Below, piece by piece: positions 34,597 to 42,126 of a DNA stretch of 64,000 nucleotides. How positions within the stretch are numbered: the stretch's first letter is position 1; the number at the start of each line of letters is the position of its first letter. A program made the translations under genes and the position numbers. The notes under the pieces were generated by a model. It did not search any database and had not been told where the DNA came from. It saw only the letters and a list, made by a program, of their open reading frames with translations. The stretch is from NCBI RefSeq assembly GCF_900102625.1, contig NZ_FMZC01000002.1:62001-126000 (forward strand), given 5' to 3'. Origin of the DNA: Paracidovorax valerianellae. Its GTDB lineage: Bacteria; Pseudomonadota; Gammaproteobacteria; Burkholderiales; Burkholderiaceae_C.

Positions 34597-34842
34597 ATTG
34601 TTATGCCTAGTAAATCGGATGAGCAAATACTTGCTGGGCGCAGGCCTGCGAGGGGAGATACGGCTCTAAAACTGACCCGCAGCAATGCTTCTGCGGCGAC
34701 GCGCAGGTAATTGAGCACGCCGTCGCCATTTACTTATCGAGTGTTCACTAAGTTTTTAAGATTAGCATTCCGGCCATCGCGCTAAGTGAGCATCGTCATA
34801 TCTAGAATTAATATTACTATAAGAGGTGCATGCCTATAGTAA

Positions 34843-35262
34843 CTAAGGTTGTGTTTCTAACGTAAGCTCGGCCTGAATGTGGTTCACATCCGCATTGACG
34901 TACGAATAGTTTGATTCCGTCCAATACGGCGGACTCACCCCCGATACATCAAATTCAAAACCACCCGGAATGTTGACTGTTGCTGTAAAGTAAAGAACAG
35001 AGCCATCATCGGACGTGTATTCAAACCAAATCATTAATATATCGACATCATTACTATAAACGTGGCAACTGCAATCCGAAGCTTGCTGTAAATCAGTAGG
35101 ACGGTTGTCCCAATGCGCTCCAGCGCCATTGTGCCCGTAGTTGGTCAAAGTTAAAAAATGATTTGAGGAATTTGTAATTTTCAACGTTATACTGTGAATG
35201 CTCATCAGGTCATCCTTGTTGCTGGAAAATCGATATTCCCCCTTCACTATTGCCATAGTCAA
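34843..35262 (-). CDS. Small beta-rich protein from an AT-rich segment (aegerolysin-like candidate)
   Basis: 139 residues, no signal peptide, rich in Asn, Ser, Thr and aromatic residues: HSITLKITNSSNHFLTL, NGAGAHWDNRP, ATVNIPGGFEFDVSGV. This resembles small beta-sandwich lipid-binding proteins such as aegerolysins, but the match is only by impression. Codon use is clearly more AT-rich than the surroundings. It lies downstream of the toxin/immunity cassette on the same strand and may be an additional effector or immunity protein. Confidence 0.4.
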   Translation of the reverse strand: MTMAIVKGEYRFSSNKDDLMSIHSITLKITNSSNHFLTLTNYGHNGAGAHWDNRPTDLQQASDCSCHVYSNDVDILMIWFEYTSDDGSVLYFTATVNIPGGFEFDVSGVSPPYWTESNYSYVNADVNHIQAELTLETQP

Positions 35263-35371
35263 CCTCGCCGACCAACTTCACACTTTTCAACCCAATTTCC
35301 ACTTGGGCTCGCCTAATGAATCATTTCAGGGAATTGTTTCTTCAAAGAATTTTTAAAATCACCGTGCAAAG

Positions 35372-36529
35372 CTAATTTTTCAAGATGTAAGAAGCACGTA
35401 CTGGCGTGTGAAGTGTGACTCTGGCTAACTGCCAATCAATGAGGCTGAATACCCCTTGCACCACTATGCCTGAGGCCACATGCCAGTAGTAGGAGAGCAG
35501 TTGCTCGCTCTCAGCCACCTTTAAGGGGGCATGTTTTGCTTTGGCAATCGCAACGTCAGGGCGATCACCAAAGTGCATCCCAAAAGGCAGATCACCAAGG
35601 TATCCAGAGGAACCCAGATCGCCACGCCGCTTGTAGGTAATAGCTGATACGATCTTGTCAGGCAATGCATGAGAGTGATTTTCTGCCCCCGGCATTTCCT
35701 TAAAGTAGATGACAATGCCATGTGATCGGGCTCGTCCACTCATTTCCTCGGGGCAACCGATATCCTCATCGATTTCGTTGCTCAGTCCCAGGGCAGCAAG
35801 GAAATCCCGCACGTCCAGCGAATCTGAGCAAAGTCCCAGTTGAGCCAAGCCCGGCATGGAGTAAGAGGCATTGGGAGGGATATCCACTAACCTTGGATTT
35901 AGCATGACGTCGTCGAAAATATTCTTGCGTCGGATGTGAATGTGGGCCAGATGCGAGTCCTGCCCATCATCCTGAAAACCAAAATTCAGCACAAAGTCGT
36001 CGACGACAAAGAGGTCCGTGGAGGTTTCGTAAACGGATCGGCGGGCCAATGGCGAGCCTAATGCCGCATATGCGGCATCTGATCGACGGGTTGTCATGCA
36101 CACATCCCGAAAGACCGGACCCTCAAACCCCTGGTAGATCTGGACGCCTTTGGCAAAAAAAGCGATCTGCTCCAAGACGAATGGGGCTTCTACACCACAA
36201 GGCGAACGATGGACCAGATCGTAGTCCTCGCGCAGCTGGAAGATCAGACAGAAGCCGTGGCGCTCAGACTGTACGACCATGGACTCCTTAGACCGGCGCA
36301 TCAGCTCGTATTCCACGTCCGTGTCGCCATCGTCTTCCACCGCGCCTTCATCCTCAATTTGCTCTGGCGTCATGGGACGGTCATGGATGCGCTTTTGTGC
36401 GAGAAATGTCCTTAACCCAGACTCTTCGCAAGAGCATCTCAACCATCCGGTCAAAGCCAGGACATCGCCACAGAAATCGGACATCATTGAACTAGCCTCA
36501 GGAGCATAGGCCGTGTTTTCGCTTGCCAT
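35372..36529 (-). CDS. Immunity-like protein with two tandem copies of an uncharacterised domain
   Basis: 385 residues, ATG 36529 ([11 protein letters not shown]). It appears to contain two copies of the domain found singly in the upstream gene: copy one about 15-200 and copy two about 215-385. Each has a leucine-rich start (LALTGW / RDFLAALGL), a middle strand (GFCLIFQLRED / GIVIYFKEMPG), a GYLGDLPFG-like turn in copy two, and an end of the type VFSLIDWQLARVTLHTP. It overlaps the upstream immunity gene by 32 bases. Likely a duplicated immunity protein for the adjacent toxin or for lost toxins. Confidence 0.5.
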   Translation of the reverse strand: MASENTAYAPEASSMMSDFCGDVLALTGWLRCSCEESGLRTFLAQKRIHDRPMTPEQIEDEGAVEDDGDTDVEYELMRRSKESMVVQSERHGFCLIFQLREDYDLVHRSPCGVEAPFVLEQIAFFAKGVQIYQGFEGPVFRDVCMTTRRSDAAYAALGSPLARRSVYETSTDLFVVDDFVLNFGFQDDGQDSHLAHIHIRRKNIFDDVMLNPRLVDIPPNASYSMPGLAQLGLCSDSLDVRDFLAALGLSNEIDEDIGCPEEMSGRARSHGIVIYFKEMPGAENHSHALPDKIVSAITYKRRGDLGSSGYLGDLPFGMHFGDRPDVAIAKAKHAPLKVAESEQLLSYYWHVASGIVVQGVFSLIDWQLARVTLHTPVRASYILKN

Positions 36530-36977
36530 TAGTAGGAACGCTGATTTGGAATGCTCGAAGCTTCTCCGATTCAAAGGCAACAGTCCAAACTAAGCCATCG
36601 ATAAAGTAGCTGTCATTATCGTCAAGCCGCCGCTTGAGCATTTTTAGTTTTTTTTCTACGGCAGAACGAGAGTCGTCAACAAGAAGGCCATGCGGTAAAG
36701 GTCCAATGTACACGCCATTGTCTTGCCCGCTCTTCAGCAGCATGATCTCAAGTTGGTAAAAAATAAAAGAACCTTCACTTTTTGCAATAATCCCCTTATC
36801 TCGCGCGCCAATCTCAAAGGACATTGACAACCCCTGCCCTTTAATCGGAATAATCGTATCCAATGATTTACCCACTTTGGGTCGCGCCGTTACACCTGAC
36901 GCAGTCAAATACTCATCGAAAGGCGGATAAATACTACTATGCCCGAGGAATTCCATTAATTCAATTGCGCTCATCAT
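36498..36977 (-). CDS. Putative immunity protein for the adjacent toxin
   Basis: 159 residues, cytoplasmic. The domain plan IELMEFLG...[11 protein letters not shown]...[11 protein letters not shown]...[19 protein letters not shown] parallels each half of the next protein. Its ATG overlaps the toxin stop (ATGA, 36974-36977), the classic polymorphic-toxin/immunity arrangement, so I infer it binds and blocks the C-terminal nuclease-like domain. More AT-rich than VgrG. No named immunity family recognised. Confidence 0.6.
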   Translation of the reverse strand: MMSAIELMEFLGHSSIYPPFDEYLTASGVTARPKVGKSLDTIIPIKGQGLSMSFEIGARDKGIIAKSEGSFIFYQLEIMLLKSGQDNGVYIGPLPHGLLVDDSRSAVEKKLKMLKRRLDDNDSYFIDGLVWTVAFESEKLRAFQISVPTNGKRKHGLCS

Positions 36978-37963
36978 TTACCCTTTATCACGTTATTAAC
37001 GGCATCTTCTATGTACTTATCCCAGTCTATATCTCTCAATTCCTGAGCTGCTATGTCATAAGCATCTTTGCAGCCATGATCTTTACCCTCCATCGCCTTT
37101 GATATTTTCTCTGTATTTCTTTTGACAGCTCCTTTCAAATCCTTTGCATCAGCATCAATCTTTGTTTGGTTATTTTTATGTCGCCAGGTATCACCCTCGG
37201 CATGAATGTCGGGTGGAATTGCAATGGTAGGTGCATTATTCCTAACTGCATTCTTGATCTTTTTAGCCTTCGCGTCATCGATAAAGACGCCGCTATCTCT
37301 CATGTCTTGAATCTTGTTCTCCGCAGCCCGCTCTAACGCCGCACCCGAAGGAGTGTGATCTTTCTCCAACCCACTACCTTTGACAGCTTTCCTATCGTTG
37401 TAGGGCACCTTCTTCCCGCAATCCTTATGCCTCTTGGGCTTTCCCGTGTCCTTCCCGCCTCCATTGCCCTCCGCCTTCTTGGCAGCAGCTTCTTCCGCCT
37501 CCTTGGCCTCTCTCTTGGCCAACGCTTCTTCCGCCTCACGCGCAGTTTTCTTGCCTACTGCCTCAACTGCAGCGTCAGCGGCTTTCTTACCGTACTTGGC
37601 ACCCGTGGAGGCCATGCCCGCGCCAGGAATCATGGCCGCCGCGCTGATGGCAGCATTGACTTTATCGCCCTCCGCCAGATAGATCAAAGCATTGGCGCCA
37701 TCCGCGATTTCGCCGGCCCCGGGAATCAGCCCGACGACATCCAACCCGGTATGCACCACGTCGCTGCCCCAGCGACTCCACCAGCTTTTCTCGGGCTCGG
37801 TGGGCTTGATAGGTGGGGCGCTGTTGCCGTGCGGATTAGGCGCGGTGTCCGGGACCACGATGCCCGTGGTGTTGCCGATCGGACCCGGTGAGGGATAGTT
37901 ATTGGGCTTGACGCGCGCGTTGCGTGTTTCGGCCTCTGGCGGCCGGGGTCTTTTGGACGCCAT
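36974..37963 (-). CDS. Type VI-associated polymorphic toxin, C-terminal nuclease-like domain
   Basis: 329 residues. Residues 1-50 are Pro/Asn-rich; 65-125 form a hydrophobic pre-toxin segment ([38 protein letters not shown]) typical of PAAR/VgrG-linked effectors. A Lys/Glu/Ala coiled region (130-170) leads to a C-terminal domain with [21 protein letters not shown] and RHKNNQ, whose His/Asp pattern resembles HNH-type nucleases. The C-terminal third is visibly more AT-rich than the first two thirds, as expected for an exchanged toxin tip. Delivered presumably by the adjacent VgrG/DUF2169/DUF4150 set. Confidence 0.65.
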   Translation of the reverse strand: MASKRPRPPEAETRNARVKPNNYPSPGPIGNTTGIVVPDTAPNPHGNSAPPIKPTEPEKSWWSRWGSDVVHTGLDVVGLIPGAGEIADGANALIYLAEGDKVNAAISAAAMIPGAGMASTGAKYGKKAADAAVEAVGKKTAREAEEALAKREAKEAEEAAAKKAEGNGGGKDTGKPKRHKDCGKKVPYNDRKAVKGSGLEKDHTPSGAALERAAENKIQDMRDSGVFIDDAKAKKIKNAVRNNAPTIAIPPDIHAEGDTWRHKNNQTKIDADAKDLKGAVKRNTEKISKAMEGKDHGCKDAYDIAAQELRDIDWDKYIEDAVNNVIKGK

Positions 37964-37969
37964 AGGGTG

Positions 37970-38329
37970 TTACGGTTTCTTCCAGTTCATCCACATCTTG
38001 TCGGCGGTACGCACGATGGCCCGCCCGTTGACGTACACGGATTTGCTGTGGTCGATGCCGTGACTGATGAAGACGTTGGTCTGGCTGACCACCCCCTTTC
38101 CCTGTCCAGGTTCATCACCCATCACGTTATCCACATAGCTCTGGTTGTGCAGATACACCGGTTTTCCCTGCAAGAAGACGTTGGGCGAGCAATGCTGACT
38201 TTGGTCCAACTGGTGGGTGATGGGATATGGCACCGGCACGCCGTTCTTGCTGGGCGTCAGGCAGACGTCGGGCGCGAGCGAGACAACGCGAAAGCGACCG
38301 TCTTTGGCGACGATGTTTTCATTGGCCAT
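37970..38329 (-). CDS. DUF4150 PAAR-like tip protein
   Basis: 119 residues, ATG 38329 (MANENIVAKDG). It shows the DUF4150 pattern: a leading SLAPDVCLTP with KNGVPVPYPITHQ, then NVFLQGKPVYLHNQSY, FISHGIDHSKSVYVNGRAIV and a terminal DKMWMN. DUF4150 proteins act like PAAR spikes that sit on VgrG and carry effectors. It overlaps the DUF2169 gene by 11 bases and is followed 6 bases later by the toxin, consistent with it being that toxin's carrier. Confidence 0.85.
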   Translation of the reverse strand: MANENIVAKDGRFRVVSLAPDVCLTPSKNGVPVPYPITHQLDQSQHCSPNVFLQGKPVYLHNQSYVDNVMGDEPGQGKGVVSQTNVFISHGIDHSKSVYVNGRAIVRTADKMWMNWKKP

Positions 38330-39662
38330 GGCCGGCGCCCCTGGTTTTTTGCGTGACCTGCGCTGCTTGCTGCATCGCCTCATCGAGCTGCATGCCAGTG
38401 CCTGCAGGCCAGGTGCCCAATTCCAACTGCCGCACATCGGTCTTGGCGCTGACGACAGCGCGACGCACGATGCTGAGCGTGCCCGCTTCCAGATCGAGGA
38501 TCACGGTGTCGATGTGCATCGGCGCGAACATCAGCACACCGACCTTCAACCGCACCAGCAACTGCAAGTCCTGGCGGGGCAGCGTGAAACGGTAGGGGCC
38601 CTTGTGCCTTGCTGCCGCTGTGAAATGCACCAACACCACTTCCTCACCGCCTTGCGGATAGTCGATCTGCTGGTCCTCGGGTGCGCAGTTCCAGTAGCGG
38701 TAGTCGTGGTCGAGCGGGCTCTTGGGCCACTGGGTCTGCTTCCAGCGCTCGTCGTGCGTGCCGGCCAGCGCCACCCGCGGGGACCACCAGCGGCCTACCG
38801 GCCCGACACCCACGACGGGATAGTCGTCCTGCCCGGTATAGGGGCGATTGAATGCCTCGATCTGCGGTGCGGGCCGTTCGGCGTCGGACATCGATGCATC
38901 GGTGATGGGCGGGGATGCCAGCGAGGCACCTTCGCGCCGGAGTCTGTCCAACGCCTCGTTGGCTTGCACCACCGCGTCGGGCAACCGCCCGCAACCGATA
39001 GGGTTGGCGGGGTACAGCGCCGGCAGTTGCGAATGCGCCTTCCGTGCAAATTGCCGCGATGCGTCGGGCATGCCGCCGTCCAGTTCGCCGTCCGCACAGG
39101 CCTGCAAGGCATTTTCCTGGCGGATGACGTTGGGGCCGCCGAAGGCAGTTTCGTAGCGCAGGCGCACACGGGTAGTCGGCTCGGGATCGGTCAGTTGGAG
39201 CATGCCCAGTGCGGCGACGGACCGGGCAAAGCGACGCGGACCGGTGACATGAAAGGTTTTTTCGATGGCGCTTCCAAAGCGAAATCCCACCGGCCAACGG
39301 GCCAGCGGCGTGCCTTCCGGCGAATGGGCTGTCGCATTGACCAGAAGCACGTCGCACCGCGGCTTATATGGTGCGTAGTCGCTCTCTTGCAACAGGCTGG
39401 TTTCGTTGACCTCACCCAGGAACTGGTCCGCCTGGCACAGCGGTAGTTGCTGCTCGGGCGGCAGCAGTACCGGCTCCATGCGTCCGTTCTTTTCCTGGAG
39501 TTGGAGCAATGAGTACGAGATGCGTGTGACCACCACATGGAAGATGTCTCCGTGCGGATCCACATGCTGGAAGTATTGGCTCGGCCAAGGCGTGTGGTTG
39601 ATGACTTCCGGAACGCCCGCAGCATCGATGGGGCTGGGCAAGGTATGCGATGGGAGTGCCAT
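38319..39662 (-). CDS. DUF2169 adaptor protein of a type VI cassette
   Basis: 447 residues matching DUF2169 proteins: N-terminal PSQYFQHVDPHGDIFHVVVTRISY, internal PLARWPVGFRFGSAIEKTFHVTGPR, VRLRYETAFGG, NPIGCG and YRYWNCAPEDQQIDYP. DUF2169 proteins are encoded between vgrG and DUF4150/PAAR effectors and are thought to act as loading adaptors in the cytoplasm. The gene lies 9 bases after vgrG and overlaps the DUF4150 gene, so all form one operon. Confidence 0.88.
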   Translation of the reverse strand: MALPSHTLPSPIDAAGVPEVINHTPWPSQYFQHVDPHGDIFHVVVTRISYSLLQLQEKNGRMEPVLLPPEQQLPLCQADQFLGEVNETSLLQESDYAPYKPRCDVLLVNATAHSPEGTPLARWPVGFRFGSAIEKTFHVTGPRRFARSVAALGMLQLTDPEPTTRVRLRYETAFGGPNVIRQENALQACADGELDGGMPDASRQFARKAHSQLPALYPANPIGCGRLPDAVVQANEALDRLRREGASLASPPITDASMSDAERPAPQIEAFNRPYTGQDDYPVVGVGPVGRWWSPRVALAGTHDERWKQTQWPKSPLDHDYRYWNCAPEDQQIDYPQGGEEVVLVHFTAAARHKGPYRFTLPRQDLQLLVRLKVGVLMFAPMHIDTVILDLEAGTLSIVRRAVVSAKTDVRQLELGTWPAGTGMQLDEAMQQAAQVTQKTRGAGHGQ

Positions 39663-39671
39663 GGCGTCGAT

Positions 39672-41906
39672 TCAATTCAGGTCGATGCGCTTGGAATCCA
39701 GGCCAATGTGTTTGGTCCCCACCACATCGATTTCCTTGCCATTGACGGTGATCTGCCCGCCTTTTTCCATCTTGAGCACCGAAGCGCCGCAGACCAGCTC
39801 GATGGAATCGCCTGCCTCGATGCGGATCACCTTGCCGGTGGTCTGGCTCCAGTTCTCACCCACCTTCGTGGTCTGGCTCTGCCCCACGGTGACCGAGCGC
39901 CCCATCAGCACGTTGGTGCTCTGCGTCAGGCCCACGTTGACCACCATGGCCGCGCCCACGTTCACGTTGTAGGCCGCGCCGATGTTCATCATCTTGGCCA
40001 GCCCCACGTTCTGCAGATACGCCAGGCCAATGGTCTCGGTCTTGAAACTGCCGACCTTGATCGACCAGTTGTTGCCGATCTTGTCCTTCTCGTTGCGGCC
40101 AATGGTCTTCGTCCGGTTCTTGCCGATGCTCACCGTTTCGTCGATCCCCACGTCGCGCTGGCGGTTGTCGCCCACGGACAGGGTTTCGTTATGGTCCACG
40201 CGCCGCTTTCGGTTGTTGTGGACGGTCTGGGTTTCGTCGTTGTCGATGGTGGTCGTGCGGTCGTGGTGCACCGTGCGCGTCTCATCGTGGTCCACCACCG
40301 TGCGCAGATCGTGGCCGATCCAGCGGTCCTCGTCGTTTTCCACTTCGGACAGTTGGTCCTTCTGCGCGTGCAGCCACAGTTGCTCGGCCCCTGCCTTGTC
40401 CTCGAAGCGAATGGCATTGGCATCGCCCGCGCCGTTCTTCAATCCGTCGCCGAATGCGCCACCCTTGCTCGATTTGGTCTTGATCCCCGATTGCGTGGCG
40501 TTGCCGGGCAACGACCAGGGGGGCATGTTGTTGGCGTTGTAAACGCAGCCGGTGATGATCGGGTAGTCCGGATCGCCGTTCAAAAAGTCCACCACGACCT
40601 CGTGGCCGATGCGCGGGATGAACATGGCCCCGAAGCCGGAGCCGGCCCAACTGCTGGAGACGCGCACCCAGCAACTGGAGTTCTCGTCCATCGCACCCAC
40701 GCGATCCCAGTGGAACTGCACTTTGACGCGCCCGTACTGGTCGGGCCAGATTTCCTCGCCGGGCGGGCCGACGACCACGGCGGTCTGCGGGCCGGTGGTC
40801 TTGGGCTTGGGCGTAATGCGCGCCGGCGTATAGGGCAACGTGGTCGGCTGCGCTTGCAGGGTGAACTTCTGAAACGAGCCCTCTTCCTGCGGCGTGCCCT
40901 TCGGCCCGGGCGCCGCAGCGCTGACCTGGGGATTTTCCTTGAAGTAGTATTGGAGGCCGGTGAGCAGGTACTGCTGGTTCTGGTCTTCGCGGGGGTAGTT
41001 CTCCAGCGTAAAGGTGTAGCCAGGTGCAAGGGCCCTGTGACGCGATTGCCCACGCACGGTGCTGTGACCTGTCAGGCTTTCCTGCAGGCGTACACGGGCA
41101 TAGGCTTCGCCGTCGCCAAAGTCGGTATAGCCCCCAGGCCATTCGTACATCTCGTAGCTGTCGTGCGCGTGGCCCGGCGGGGTCTGGCGCATGTTGGAGA
41201 GGTCCGCCCGGGGTTTGGTAAAGTCGTAGTCGTCGTTATAGTGCCGTCCGGAGTGGATGCTCTGGCTCAGTTGCCAGGCGTGGATGTTTTCCTTGTCGGC
41301 GACCGCCGCCTTCTCCGGCGGGTAGAACGGAATCACCGCCGCCCCTGGCAATGGGCTGTGCGAGGCGACGATGTCGTCGGCCAGGGTCAGCGTGTGCTGG
41401 CCCGCATTGTGCTGATGGAAGTAATAGATGCCCTCGTGCTCCATGAGACGCGAGACGAATTGGTAATCGGTTTCGTTGTACTGGACGCAGTAATCCCAGG
41501 TGCGATAGCTGCGCGTCAGGCGTTTTTCCATGGGGTAACCATATTTCCCCAAAACCTGTTCGATGATTTCCGGGGCCGTCTTCCCCTGGAAAATCTTGAA
41601 ATCGCTCTTGCGGGTGGCCAGCCAAAGCCAGGGACTCAGTTCAAGCCGATAGGCGTAATACCGATGGTCCTCACCCTGCATACCAAATCGGGTGACGATT
41701 CCATCGAGATGGCGCACCCCACCCCCCTGCGTTTCCACCACGATGGTGGCGTTCTTCCCCAGCAATGCCTTGGGATCGATGCCCTTGCTGTCGCTCAACA
41801 GGTCGATATCAAAACGAAACAACTGACTGATGGCCTCCTCCCCCTTTAACTGCCTGAATTGCAGTTGATCGCCAACGGGAGTTTGAATCGTAACGCGCCG
41901 GGTCAT
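39672..41906 (-). CDS. vgrG: VgrG/TssI type VI secretion tip protein
   Basis: 744 residues. The gp27-like N-terminal half (VTIQTPVGDQLQFRQLKGEE to about 380, with DYCVQYNETDYQFVSRLMEHEGIYY) is followed by the gp5 OB-fold (RVKVQFHWDR, SCWVRVSSSWAG, PRIGHEVVVDFLNGDPDYPIITG). A run of short beta-helix repeats comes next (VHHDRTTTIDNDETQTVHNN and similar, about 540-630), then a terminal segment ending HIGLDSKRIDLN. No extra C-terminal enzymatic domain, so it is a structural spike. No tss core genes are nearby, hence an orphan cassette using a remote apparatus. An AT-rich leader lies upstream. Confidence 0.93.
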   Translation of the reverse strand: MTRRVTIQTPVGDQLQFRQLKGEEAISQLFRFDIDLLSDSKGIDPKALLGKNATIVVETQGGGVRHLDGIVTRFGMQGEDHRYYAYRLELSPWLWLATRKSDFKIFQGKTAPEIIEQVLGKYGYPMEKRLTRSYRTWDYCVQYNETDYQFVSRLMEHEGIYYFHQHNAGQHTLTLADDIVASHSPLPGAAVIPFYPPEKAAVADKENIHAWQLSQSIHSGRHYNDDYDFTKPRADLSNMRQTPPGHAHDSYEMYEWPGGYTDFGDGEAYARVRLQESLTGHSTVRGQSRHRALAPGYTFTLENYPREDQNQQYLLTGLQYYFKENPQVSAAAPGPKGTPQEEGSFQKFTLQAQPTTLPYTPARITPKPKTTGPQTAVVVGPPGEEIWPDQYGRVKVQFHWDRVGAMDENSSCWVRVSSSWAGSGFGAMFIPRIGHEVVVDFLNGDPDYPIITGCVYNANNMPPWSLPGNATQSGIKTKSSKGGAFGDGLKNGAGDANAIRFEDKAGAEQLWLHAQKDQLSEVENDEDRWIGHDLRTVVDHDETRTVHHDRTTTIDNDETQTVHNNRKRRVDHNETLSVGDNRQRDVGIDETVSIGKNRTKTIGRNEKDKIGNNWSIKVGSFKTETIGLAYLQNVGLAKMMNIGAAYNVNVGAAMVVNVGLTQSTNVLMGRSVTVGQSQTTKVGENWSQTTGKVIRIEAGDSIELVCGASVLKMEKGGQITVNGKEIDVVGTKHIGLDSKRIDLN

Positions 41907-42126
41907 TTTCCATGGGCGTGTCCATGAAGGACACGCAGTTGTATCAATTGGCGCGGATATTAACGTGCAACCGATAACATGCGCCCTTCCCCCGCGAGGG
42001 AGTATGTGTATTCAAATGTTATTTCTTATATTTAAGATAAGCCATTTTTATCTCCATCATGGTAATCCAATGCTTTGAGCAGGGGGCGCCATGTTGCAGC
42101 GCCTGCATTGGGCGCCCATGCAACGC
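41907..42126. promoter_or_regulatory. AT-rich leader upstream of vgrG
   Basis: 220 bases between the TonB receptor stop and the vgrG start, with a markedly AT-rich stretch at 42000-42065 including the inverted repeat AGATAA/TTATCT (42035-42053). It probably holds the vgrG promoter and may be bound by a xenogeneic silencer; no specific boxes can be assigned. Confidence 0.35.

Noticed and set aside
38217-39446. Plus-strand frame of about 400 codons opposite the DUF2169 gene.
   Set aside because: Shadow of DUF2169, with no coherent motifs.
40130-40423. Short repeated motifs within vgrG that could suggest a tandem-repeat locus.
   Set aside because: They encode the normal beta-helix repeats of the VgrG spike, not a separate repeat or CRISPR array.
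39537-41849. Plus-strand frame of about 770 codons across vgrG.
   Set aside because: Antisense to a well-supported VgrG; the repeated Val/His/Asp text is the mirror of the VgrG beta-helix repeats.
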